From Phymorhynchus buccinoides (Eukaryota; Mollusca; Gastropoda; Neogastropoda; Raphitomidae), in contig CM065710.1 of the NCBI GenBank assembly GCA_017654935.2, positions 14,021,334 through 14,085,333 of the forward strand: a stretch of 64,000 nt of DNA, given 5' to 3'. The position numbers were made by a program, and so were the translations under genes. Of this stretch, positions 10,490 through 21,200 are shown one piece after another (the first letter of the stretch is position 1; the number at the start of each line of letters is the position of its first letter). A model generated the notes under the pieces. It was not told the DNA's origin. It searched no databases and was given only the letters and a program-made list of their open reading frames with translations.

Positions 10490-10770
10490 ACACTAGAGCG
10501 TTAAGACGCTAAATCACCAACCGCGCGGCAGCGTTTTCGGCTCCAGTGACCTTGACCTTTGACCCATAACCTTCATTATCGAACTTGGCCTAGATCTTCC
10601 TACTACCTACCCGCATGCAAAAATTTGAGCACCCTAAGTCCATCCGTTCAAACGCTAGAGAGGATACATACAAACATACAAAACAAACTTGTACCGCCTC
10701 AGACACGAGTGAAAACATTACCAATCCGCTCTCTACGATCACGGTTGGCAACGAGTGAAAAATAAAAAGC
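10490..10770. mobile_element. Probable DNA-transposon fragment
   Basis: Contains CAGTGACCTTGACCTTTGAC and CATCCGTTCAAACGCTAGAG, word patterns common in inactive DNA-transposon ends of invertebrates. No open frame encodes a transposase. Confidence 0.35.
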
Positions 10771-10779
10771 TAAACGACG

Positions 10780-10980
10780 AAAATGGTGTTTTACGTCCTC
10801 TTGGTCTGAATCAGACACATATGGGACATTTGTAAATACAAATATGGTGGGAACAATACTGGAGGCAATGCCCGGAGGCAGTACGAAACCAGTAAAGTCC
10901 CGATTTTTTTTATTAATACAGATAGGTGTAGCGGTAACCACGACTCGGTTAAACCTCATCGGCTATGGCACCGCTACAAG
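10780..10980 (-). mobile_element. SINE-like dispersed repeat S2
   Basis: About 190 bases are nearly identical to 62885-63090, and 10790-10915 is found in reverse at 56290-56440. On the minus strand it begins TAGCGGTGCCATAGCCGATG and ends in ACGTAAAACACCATTTT. The start loosely resembles an RNA polymerase III A box, but no clear B box was found. Confidence 0.55.
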
Positions 10981-11816
10981 TAGCATAAAATAAAATAAAA
11001 AAGCTAAACATTTCATTAACAAAATATAGTAAAAAAAACATGTCTAAAGAATCACATAGCAGGTAAATAAGTTTAGAAAGAAGTTTTTTTTTGTTAATAT
11101 GTCGATTCATGTGCATTTGAGATGATATCGACATAAAAAAATGTACCTATTTACTAAAAAAAAAAAAAAGGATCTGTCTACAAAGTAGTAAAAACATGTC
11201 AAAAAAATCGATCCCTTTACTGAAATGAAATCAGTATTTGGGTTCTATTTCTGGTAAACTTTCATCAATTTCAAGGAAAGGCTTCGCCTTGAAATTTAAA
11301 ACGTTAAATATACACAATCCCTATTCCTTTTTCTCTCTTCCAAGAAACACGTTTGAAAAAAATAATGAAAAAAACACACACCAAAAAAACCCAATAAAAC
11401 AAAACGAACAGCAGCTGCGTAAAACTATTCACTTATTTCAATCATGTCACAAACACAAACAAAACTAAAGTATCAATTAATAAAATGATTACGCAAACAT
11501 ACCGGTACTAAAAAACAAATGTCTAAGTTGTATACATACATCAGCAGCAAAACAAGACACAAACGCATTCGCTCGCGCACAAGCACACACACACAACACG
11601 CACACACATACCTTTAAATGCTTAGAAATAATTCTAAGTTTAAGCATTTCACTGACGTTTCATTAACATAGGGTCTAAATCATACAGGTACTCAGATACA
11701 CATACCCTCACCCCATTTATTCATGTAAATTATATGCATGCATAGATTAACAATCCTTCCGTACCTTCCTACACGCACACCCACAAACCCCCTTAAACGG
11801 ACATTTGCACATAATC
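10981..11816. other. AT-rich region, no gene seen
   Basis: Homopolymer A/T runs, a short (CA)n cluster at 11575-11605 and no supported coding region. Confidence 0.6.
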
Positions 11817-11839
11817 ATACACACACATTTTTTGTTTTC

Positions 11840-11900
11840 CGTCTAAGATCACTGTAAGGTGGATAGACGTTAAAATTAAAGAACGAACGAACGAACACAC
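11840..11900 (+). mobile_element. LINE-like 3' tail with (GAAC)n
   Basis: GGTGGATAGACGTTAAAATTAAA followed by GAACGAACGAAC is a GACGTTAAA...-(tetranucleotide) ending, as in many non-LTR retroposon 3' ends. Inference only. Confidence 0.45.
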
Positions 11901-11926
11901 ACACACACACACAACTAGGCCATCAC

Positions 11927-12285
11927 CAGGCATGGGACTTAGAGAAGACAAAAAAGACTGAAAATTGGGGTCTGGAAGCAGGCATAGGAACAAGGAATAA
12001 AAAAAAAACTAAAAACCGTGTGTGTTGGGATACAGCCCCCAGAAAATGAAGCTTCTTCTGTTATCTAAGCCTTAAAAACAGTATTAGAGATAAGACTGAT
12101 ATATTTAGTTCATTTTGCATTCATTTATAACCAATGACTTAAGTTTTACTCATTGGGCTTCTTTTTTTTTTATCTCATAAATGTCCTCTTGGACCATCAA
12201 AAAAGCTGAAACTTTGCAAAAAAAGACTGAAGAGGACCATCAAAAAAGCTGAAATCAGCCAAAAGACTGACAATTCCCATGCCTG
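11927..12285. mobile_element. MITE with CAGGCATGGGA termini and two 42-bp units
   Basis: It starts CAGGCATGGGA and ends TCCCATGCCTG, an 11-bp perfect inverted repeat. ATCA at 11922-11925 and 12286-12289 may be the target duplication, with one unexplained base. The internal unit GAGGACCATCAAAAAAGCTG occurs about twice, against about 13 times in the copy at 5565-6381. The mirrored copy is at about 45540-45895. Confidence 0.75.
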
Positions 12286-12402
12286 ATCATACCTACTCGA
12301 TTTTCACACTGTCAACACAACCCCTCTCGTTGCACCATATCTCGGTATGCCGTCAGCACACTGTTGTGAAGGCATGAAAATTCCCTCAGGACACTTGAAT
12401 TT

Positions 12403-12483
12403 TCACCGACGATATATTCATTCCAGACAAGTTATATATATATATATATATAACTTGTCTGAAATGAATATATCGTCGGTGAA
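12403..12483. repeat. Perfect-type hairpin with (TA)n centre
   Basis: TCACCGACGATATATTCATT reads inverted as AATGAATATATCGTCGGTGA, joined by a TATATA core. A third copy of the arm is at 13106-13143 in the left-arm orientation, so 12447-13143 may be an element with these as terminal repeats. Confidence 0.85.
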
Positions 12484-13143
12484 GTTCAAAAATCTCGATT
12501 TTTTGATTTTTTAGTTAGATACACAGTCAGCTCTCTAATTGTTCCCGCCACCTTCCACCAAAAGCTTGTATATCTAACGACTTTCTATCTGGGGTAAATG
12601 AGGTTGTGAAAATAGACAAAAAACTCTCGCAAGTCCCAAATTCAGATCTAGTTAAGGACAAAAATCTTGTATCTTCGTTCTTTTCATGTCTAAAAAAAAA
12701 AAATTCTTAAAATAATTTTAACGAAATGCAGGACTAAACTCGCAACGTCTTGAACAACATATTCATCATAGTTAACCCTTTCATCGCCACTGTCGCCTCT
12801 TGGCACCACAATGATTTAACACCCATGTCACTTAAAGGCATCAAATGAGGGTCTGGTATCCAGTGACCTTATGTTCTTCATTTTGGGAGGTAATGATAGG
12901 CCCTATTTTATGCACGTCACAGAAGAATCCCAAATATTGCACACATAATCTTTTCTCTACCCAGGTAAGCTTAATGGAAAGTTTTAGCTGAAAAATGACT
13001 GGCGTTGAAAGGGTTAATCAATTGTGGTCAACGCGGTTAATTTTTAAAAATGTTTTTTAAATTTTTCTCAAAACTACCAAAATTGAGATACGAGGTTTTT
13101 CAATTTCACCGACGATATGTTCATTCCAGAAAAGTTATATATG
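12447..13143. mobile_element. Candidate DNA transposon with about 60-bp inverted ends and a nested MITE
   Basis: 12451-12510 and 13080-13143 are imperfect inverted repeats (both contain ATCGTCGGTGAA or its complement followed by an A/T-rich segment with AAAATCTCGATTTT-like sequence). A TTAA-flanked MITE (12772-13017) lies inside. There is no transposase frame. Confidence 0.55.
12772..13017. mobile_element. TTAA-flanked CCCTTTCA MITE (piggyBac-like)
   Basis: It begins TTAACCCTTTCATCGCC and ends GGCGTTGAAAGGGTTAA. A TTAA duplication next to CCC/GGG ends is the signature of piggyBac-type elements. The body is 238 bp and has no coding capacity. Relatives are at 59637-59873, 60096-60339, 60336-60569 and, in expanded form, 21627-23965. 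Confidence 0.8.
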
Positions 13144-13895
13144 TCAGAGTCGGTTAAATATAACGTAAAAGAAAACAGTCACAGCTGATTGTAATTATGC
13201 AACTATCAAGTCCGCATGATACAACGTAATTTCACGATAAACAAAACTAAAAAAAAAGTCAACAAATAAAACAGAGCATTTCACATAATTATTCACGCAT
13301 ACATTTGCAAGAAAACAAGAATAAAAACTGGGAATACAAAATACTTGTATATGGATAACTTAACAAAATCAAATCAAATAAAAAAAGATTTTTACATCAT
13401 TCTGGTACAAAAATACTTTGGCATTTTTATGAACATAAATACAAGAAAACAACTATAATGTAGAATCTCAAGACTTCTTTGGTCATGGTTTGTAAACAAT
13501 ATATAATATTTTCTATCGTAATAAACAGCAATATAATATAGCATGTTCATATTAATAAAAAAAACAATAAATAAGTTAGAATGTTAAAAAAATGCTTGTG
13601 CCATGGTTTGCGTATTTACTAATTTAGACATGTCAGCTCAAAATGTATAAGTCAAAAGTCATGTTTCTTTATTGTCCATTGGCATTGTACAACGCACATG
13701 GAAACTTGTCTTCCACCGTGTAAAATACAAATATTAAATAAAAGAATAAAACAAATTTACATTAACAATGTTTTTTTAAAAACATTTAGGCAGCTTTTTC
13801 CCGCTCTTATTATCTCATAAATAAAAATCCATAATGATTAAAAAAGGAGATGACAATGACTTGTTCATGATTTGCATACTTCAACTCAATTAATT
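13144..13895. other. AT-rich region, no gene seen
   Basis: About 75 percent A/T by eye, no supported frame, RNA gene or terminal repeats. Confidence 0.6.
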
Positions 13896-13899
13896 AAAT

Positions 13900-14260
13900 G
13901 TGACCCAGCACCACGAAAGGGACATTAAGTCGCTGGGCTAGATTCTCATAACAGGCTTTAAAAGTCAAAAATCTCATTTTTTGTCAATTTTGAGTTATGG
14001 GTATGTTTGTGTTCTCTAACACAAAACGAGTAGGTCAAAGCATTTTCTTCAGCTAGGCCTGACTTTAGACTGTTTTCTTCTCAACATGGCCGACGCTCAC
14101 CCTACTAACTTTAAATGCTCATAACTCTGGAAGAACGGAAAAAGATACAACAATGGTTCTTGCATCATTAGAAAGAGAATTGTCTGAAGTTTTCAAATGT
14201 ATACTTTTTCTCAGAATGGTCAGTTTGACACTTAATGTCCCTTTCGTGGTGCCGAGTCAC
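13900..14260. mobile_element. Intact GTGACCC-type MITE
   Basis: The terminal inverted repeats are GTGACCCAGCACCACGAAAG and CTTTCGTGGTGCCGAGTCAC and extend through GGGACATTAA. AAAT flanks both ends (13896-13899, 14261-14264), a plausible 4-bp target duplication. It contains GACATTAAGTCGCTGGG, the uninterrupted site into which two TTAA-MITEs are inserted in the relative at 59467-60594. Confidence 0.85.
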
Positions 14261-14334
14261 AAATATTATCACTCTCAATAATTATTCACACTATCCAAAT
14301 TCCCCATACATACCCTGATAAAAACAAAATCAGA

Positions 14335-14450
14335 GACTTATTTATAAAACGAAAAAGTTGTCATTTGGTCAACATTTACCCAACCTCCTTTACTTCCTCA
14401 TCAGTCACACACAAAATCGCATGCAAGCAAGCGCGGATTCGCAATCGTTT
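14335..14450 (+). mobile_element. Internal part of the tRNA-derived SINE
   Basis: AAAAAGTTGTCATTTGGTCA ... CCTCATCAGTCACAC matches the body of the SINE at 18071-18420, without its tRNA-like head. Confidence 0.7.
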
Positions 14451-14884
14451 GTGGCAGCGGTCTATTTTTACCACTCCAATCATTACATACACTGAGTCGC
14501 CTCCCCTGGCTCTTCAATAATTTAAATCTGTAAACCAGAATGTTATCTCTGCACCATTTCGTAACTTTTTACATCTTTTGAAAACATTTAAAACTATTTA
14601 TCCTACTTATACTCATCGAAAGAAGCACCGCATACTCGTCGTGTCTGTTGCAGTGTCTGTATTACGTATGTTTATTATTTTGTACGCCTTAAAATGAAGA
14701 TTCATGTGCTCTGTTCAGTATACAATTCTTTCCATACCTAAGGACTGTAGATATGACAAATGAAATGTCACTTTATGGCCAAGTATTTTTTTCTCTTTTA
14801 CAATATGTGCGACAATTTTGGACCGACCGACAAAGTGAGTTATAGGTTTGTGGCTTGTGCCACAAACAAAAAAGAGAAAAAAAT
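14451..14884. other. No gene seen
   Basis: Low-repeat, A/T-rich sequence. No supported coding frame or RNA gene. Confidence 0.5.
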
Positions 14885-14965
14885 TGGGTGGCGCGCCTCT
14901 GGCTCCAGGTGGGAGCAACCCGAATTTCACAGAGACGCCTCTGTGACTATAAAGTACCTAATACC
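14885..14965 (+). mobile_element. SINE 3' module
   Basis: TGGGTGGCGCGCCTCTGGCT ... GGTGGGAGCAACCCGAATTT ... GAGACGCCTCTGTGACTATA is the terminal part of the tRNA-derived SINE family. Confidence 0.7.
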
Positions 14966-15130
14966 AAATACATAAAACAGAAAAGTATCATTCTGCCTAT
15001 TAGGCTATACTTCCATACACAATACCGTAGTTTTCTCACTTTAAGGTGTGCTTTATTATAAAGGCGCATCCCCCTAATTTTACATCAAACTCAGATTTTT
15101 TTAATTTATACTATCATATTTTACGGACTA

Positions 15131-15672
15131 CAGTGGACCCTCCCTTATAGGACCTTCAAAAATCAGTTTGTTCAGTTTAACGTCATGTATCGGCTTTCGC
15201 CATGTACGACGGGCTGAACAAACAAACCAAGGTATAAACAAAAATTTATGTTCCTGAATCACTGTCTTAGCCAAAAGGCCGAGAAGCGATCAGAAGCGAT
15301 TGTCAAAAATCATCCAAAATGGGGTCTTATAAGGGAGGGGTCTTACATAAGGGAGGTAATTTTAATACTTACAAAGAAGGGCAATGTCTCAGAGAAGTAG
15401 GTCTTATGTGGGAGGGAGTCTTATAATGGGAGGTCTTATAAGGGAGGGGTCTTATAAGGGAGGTAATCTTAATACTTACAAAGAAGGGCAATGTCTCATA
15501 GAAGTAGGTCTTATGTGGGAAGGAGTCTTATAATGGGAGGTCTTATAAGGGAGGGGTCTTATATAAGGGAGGTAATTTTAATACTTACAAAGAAGGGCAA
15601 TGTCTCAGAGAAGTAGGTCTTATGTGGGAGGGAGTCTTATAATGGGAGGTCTTATAAGGGAGGTTTCCACTG
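15131..15672. mobile_element. TA-flanked CAGTGG MITE with three internal repeats and a nested retroposon
   Basis: It starts TACAGTGGACCCTCCC and ends GGAGGTTTCCACTG. Internally a unit of about 115-125 bp (GGTCTTATAAGGGAGG ... CAATGTCTCAGAGAAGTAGG) is repeated three times. A retroposon with U2-like sequence sits at 15166-15302. Confidence 0.75.
15166..15302 (-). mobile_element. U2 snRNA-headed chimeric retroposon
   Basis: The insert is flanked by perfect 10-bp duplications TCAAAAATCA (15156-15165 and 15303-15312) in a MITE whose other copies lack it. On the minus strand, 15290 to 15265 reads ATCGCTTCTCGGCCTTTTGG then CTAAGA, which I recognise as the first 26 nt of U2 snRNA. After that it leaves U2 and ends in a segment with ATGGCGAAAGCCGATACATG and ACGTTAAAC, resembling a LINE 3' end. 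The first bases show a stutter: ATCGCTTCTG precedes ATCGCTTCTC. It is not a functional U2 gene. Confidence 0.8.
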
Positions 15673-16145
15673 CATAAGGCGATACTTATTTCCCTAAACT
15701 GAGACCCCTGCACCGTATTGTGCTGATGACGTGACCTCACACAGCATGCAATAACGGGTGACGCTGCACTCACTGCAACGCGCTCTCCCGGTGGGAGCAA
15801 CCCAAATTTCACATTGACGGGTCTATACGACTAGAAAATACCAAAATACTAAAATACAAAATTTTAAAAAATGGCTAAAACGTGGCTGCCGATCCCAAAT
15901 CTTTCTCTTTTTTTAAAAACGCATTTGCAATAATGTAAAAATTGGCTTCGATTAAAAACACAGTAACCTCCCTCACCACGGAATTTCAACCGTTAAGTTT
16001 TCATTTTTTATAATCTAAAAGCTACGAGGTTTTCCGTAAGCGTGTGTAATTTTTGGACGGGTAAACTCCTATCTTTTAATCTGGCCATTAAGACAGCCAC
16101 GTTCATTCCATCTGTGGACATTAGCATCCACATCCATAGAACACT
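15673..16145. other. SINE-end remnant and unique sequence
   Basis: 15785-15830 carries GGTGGGAGCAACCCAAATTT, a diverged SINE 3' module. The rest shows no gene. Confidence 0.5.
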
Positions 16146-16239
16146 TTGGAATTGTTAAGTTCTATAAATGGGGGAGAAAAAACACACAGTCAAAGTATTG
16201 ATAGCGTTCAGCCAGTTGTTGTTGGGTTTTTTTGCTCAC

Positions 16240-16732
<493 letters not shown>

Positions 16733-16860
16733 CTAGCAGTGACCAGATTTGAACTTATAAAAGAATCAAAAGAACAACAACTGACTTGTTACCGATAAAA
16801 CTGAAACTTTTTCATACCCAAAAAAAAACCAAAACGATACAAATTCAAAATCACCCTACG

Positions 16861-17238
16861 TCAGTGGAACAGCTTAGAATCCTTACGATGAAAAATCACG
16901 TCCGAATCGTTCACAAAATTCATGTTCAGATAATGCAACTCGTAACAGCACGACACAGACTTCCTCGTAACGTTCGACGTGTAATCACCGAACGGGTTGC
17001 GACGATAATTGAACTTCCTGAAGTTGAACCTTGTCTCCAGAGGGCGCAGGAGGTTGTACATGTGGACGAAATCCTTCTTGACGGTCGGCATGTCGATTTT
17101 GGAGACCTTGAACAGTTCTCGGCTGTGCATCTCGAAGCCGAACTGTTGGACGTTGCGCAGGGATTCTTCCTGGTAGATCGTCTTGAGCACCTCCCACTCG
17201 GAGTACTCGATGTCGATCTTGACGTAGTTGATGACACT
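16861..17238 (-). CDS. METTL24: Left copy, exon e (last coding exon)
   Basis: 378 bases, phase 0, acceptor TATATGTTTCAG, stop TGA at 16863-16861. It encodes [20 protein letters not shown] near the start and ends [16 protein letters not shown] Cys-Cys pair ([10 protein letters not shown]) lies about 30 residues from the end. The protein sequence is identical to the right-arm exon. Confidence 0.88.
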   Translation of the reverse strand, partial: SVINYVKIDIEYSEWEVLKTIYQEESLRNVQQFGFEMHSRELFKVSKIDMPTVKKDFVHMYNLLRPLETRFNFRKFNYRRNPFGDYTSNVTRKSVSCCYELHYLNMNFVNDSDVIFHRKDSKLFH

Positions 17239-18186
17239 CTGAAACATATAAAACACAAACGATAATAATAGCAGTAGTACAGTGAAACCTCCCTTATAAG
17301 ACTTCCCATTATAAGACCGGTAAAACCACATTAGACCTACTTCTCTGAGACATTGCCCTTCTTTGTAAGTATTAAAATTACCTCCCTTCTAAAGACCCCT
17401 CCCTTACAAGACCTTCAAAAATCATCCCAAATGTGGTCTTATAGGCCTCTGCAACTAGGGTAATTAACGCCCTTGACAGTGAGAGTGATTCCCTTGCTGG
17501 TCAGTACTGACAAGGGCATTCACTCTTGCGAAAGGCAGCCATTTAGTGGCCTCAAATAGGGTTATTGGTGAGAGTTATCCCCTTGTTTGGTCAGTACTGA
17601 ACCATCTTCCCCCACCCATCAAGGGCATTCAGTCTTGCAAAAGGTGTTCTTTGCAGTAGCCAATAAGGGAGGGGTCTTATGAGGGAGAGGTCTTATAAGG
17701 GAGATAATCTTAATAAGACCACATAAGACCCCTCCCTTATAAGACCACATTTTGGAGGGAGGTTCTTATAAGGGATATAGTGTTTTTATAGCACCTTTCA
17801 ATCAATCAATCAATCAACTTTGATCGTCTTTACAAGAACGTAATTTTTTTTAATCTCACATGCATATAACCATAACATATGAACATAAAACGCAAACATA
17901 AGAATAATAAGACAGAAGTCATTCATAAACTTCTATTCATAAAACAGCATAAGACATTTTTCACAGACAATTTTTTTTTTCCACATAAACATAAAACTAT
18001 AAGTTAGTAAATCAGAATAAAAGCAAAATAAGACACAAGGAGGCACACGCACGCACACACACATACATAGTGTAGAGTGGCACAGTGGTAGCGCGTTCGC
18101 CTTGTGTCAAGTAAACCCGAGTTCGAACCTGGGTACAGGGGATTTTTCCTCTCACTTTGCACTAGGCCTTGCGGTCTGAACGTGGA

Positions 18187-18217
<31 letters not shown>

Positions 18218-21200
18218 CGTGTGCTCATGCACTTAGCACACGTTAAACCCAGTGGCAACGGAAAAGTTGTCATTTGGTCAAAATTTACCCCCCTCCCTTC
18301 CTTCCTCATCAGTCACACAAAAATCGCAGGTCAAAAAAAATAAAAAAAATAAAAAGTGGGTTCTGGCTGTGACGCGCTCTCCAGGTGGGAGCAACCCGAA
18401 TTTCACAGAGACTGTAATGTACCTAACCTAACCTAACCTAACACACTTAAATTTCAAAAAATCTTTGAATTAATTTCAATCCAAGGTGTTTCCGTTCACC
18501 GATTCGCACTGCAGCCACACTATTCTCCTCCCACACTCATTCAACCATTTCCATAACTGCGGCAGCGGGTACGGGTGAAAGGAACGATTGTCTTTGTGAT
18601 AAAACTACAAACAAAAATCAATACCAAATCACAGAAATATAATAATATATAGCGCATAATCTTGCAAAGCAACTCAATGCGCTTTTCACTCACCATTCGT
18701 ACAAACATTTCTAACAAACTGGCCCACACATCCTCACCATACATCTCTATGAAAATGAATACATATTAGAGAATGCATTGCATATAATCATAACACAACA
18801 CACTAACACCCACCTCCCTTCAACACCACCACCCCAACCATCCCCCCACTCCCCCCCCCCCATCCCCCCCCACCCATCCCCACCCCTGCCCCCCTACTCC
18901 CCACCCCATACACACACACGCGCACGCGTTAACCTCATACTCAACGTCTTCAATGAGCTGGAAAACAAGAGTGGGGAAAGGATCATAGACTTTGCAGAGA
19001 GAAAGCTTTCCTGAAGAAGTGGGTCTTTAGTTGGGACTTGAAGGAAGGAAGAGTGGACTGGTTACGGGTATGGTCAGGGAGAGAATTCCAAACGTTTGGT
19101 GCAACAAAACTAAACGCCCTCTCACCCGAAGATTTCAAGGACCGCTTAGGAACTTTAAGAAGTTTCTGGGAAGAAGAACGAAGAGTACGAGAGCTTTGGT
19201 AGGTGCAGAGAGAAGAAGAGAGGTACTGAGGAAGAGTTTTGTCAAAGTGACGAAAAGCGAGAGTAGCCATCTTGAACTGCCAGCGGAATTTGACAGGAAG
19301 CCAGTGGATGATATTTGTATGTTTTCGTTTGATGTCGCCCCTACCCACCCCTCACACCCCTAACAGTGAGAAACAAAAAAATAATAATTACGAAAACGAA
19401 ATTTCATCAACTCACTCCTTCCAGGCCCTCCTCTTTAATGAGTGTGCCAAGAGTTTTCATTTCCATCCTGCAGAGTTGATTACGTTTCGAGAACACATAG
19501 ACAGAAAGACAAACAGAGACCAATACTCCTCCTCCTCCTCCTCTGCGTTCCCAGACCATATGGCCACAATGGGTAAGGTACATATGTGTCAGATTTTCAG
19601 TTTCCACTGGTCTCCCCGCTGCGTACAGCCACACATTCCGATTTCGGAGGAGCTCAAGGGAGAAAAGTTATTTGGAAGATTTTTTTTTTAAGGCAGGAGA
19701 ATGGGCCAATAAGTCAGAAATAAGTCAGAAAGATGGTAGATGATAGAAAGCAAAGGGAAAAGGCAGACACACAAAAAAGACAGGAAAGTGAGAAACAAAC
19801 CAGTAACAATTACGGATAACAAAACTCGTAAACTCACCCCTTCCAGCCCCTCCTCTTTAATGAGCGTGCCCAGAGTTTTCATCTTCCAGCCGGCGGTGTT
19901 GACCGTGTTTCGCGGGCCGATGCCGATCCGCTTGAACTCAATCAGGGGGCTTCGCTTGCTGCTCATTTCTGTGATGCTAAAAAAAAACAATTAACCCCTT
20001 CAGTGCCGAGCCCGGTTCCGGTTCCGGGGCAACTATTTGCCAAGCTGTTTTAGGTTGCCGCGTCTATCGCAAAGCTTTCTGAATAAAAGTGCATATTATA
20101 ACCTATGCTTTTGTGAATGGGGATTGAATATACTGTCCTTTGAGAACACTCTCACATGCATTCCAACATACTGAGTAAAGCGTATTGGATAGAAAAAGGG
20201 GAAACTCTTAGAATAACCCTATGACGGATATTTCCGTGACGGGGCAGTTTATAGGTTACCGGAGGTTGACGGAAATATCCGTGACGGGGCAGTGAAGAGG
20301 TTAAATAAATAAAGTTTACAAATCCCCTCCCCACCCACCTGTAAAACAACACACACAAAAACAACTATTTTGGCCCTATACAGGAAAGAGGTTCTGTTGT
20401 CATCATGTTTTATTTCATTCATAGATTTGTTTATATCATTGATTATGATTATGTTTAAAAATAACAATAATAAAGTATTTTTGTAGGATTTACTAAGTCA
20501 TGTAATTTAACCTATCCATTCGTCTTGTCCGCGCACTTGACTGGCATCCTGCGGTTTCAAGCTTCGACGCCATTGTTGCATTGTTGCTATGGTATTTGAC
20601 CGAGTAATGGAGGTAAACAACTCTAATTTTCACGAAGTGCCCTCCCCTATTATTTTCAGAAAATAATTGAAGAAGATTTGCGCTCAACCTTGTTTGATGC
20701 AAATGTGTATTATTTTTGTCAAATAAATGCTATGTAGTTTTCTATGAATTACAGCATAAATAAAGGAAGTATGTGTGCGTATGCTTAAGAGAATGCATGC
20801 ATGAATACAAATGCATGCATACATGTGGGCATGCCGACAGTCTTTTTTGTTTTGTTTGTTTGTTTGTGTGTTTGGTTGGGTTTTTTGCATATTCATCACA
20901 CAAACGTACCTGGGGTCATAGGCCAGCACTTTACAGCCGTAAATTTTAGCCAGGGAGTCATCAAACTGCCAGTCCCTTCCAATCCTGCGAGGAAACAAAC
21001 ACACGAAAAAATATACATGCTACAAGATGGCAGCATATAAGTCACAAAGTATGGATTAAATATAAGTTACAACTTCTAATTAGTAGCAATGCAGACTCCC
21101 CCATTTGAGGGGGGGGGGGGGATTATTACATTGCCTTTGTAAACTTCCAAGATAGAACAACCAAGTTCAAAACCCGCCCCAAATCGCTTGTGGTCAAATT

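Noticed and set aside
15265..15290. U2 snRNA gene
   Set aside because: Only the first 26 nt match; the branch-recognition and Sm-site regions are absent.
18424..18442. Arthropod telomere repeat as taxonomic evidence
   Set aside because: Only four units at a SINE tail, while TTAGGG-type repeats also occur; not informative.
18983..19348. Host gene encoding a 121-residue protein
   Set aside because: It is the C-terminal end of a LINE reverse transcriptase, truncated and frameshifted in the other arm.
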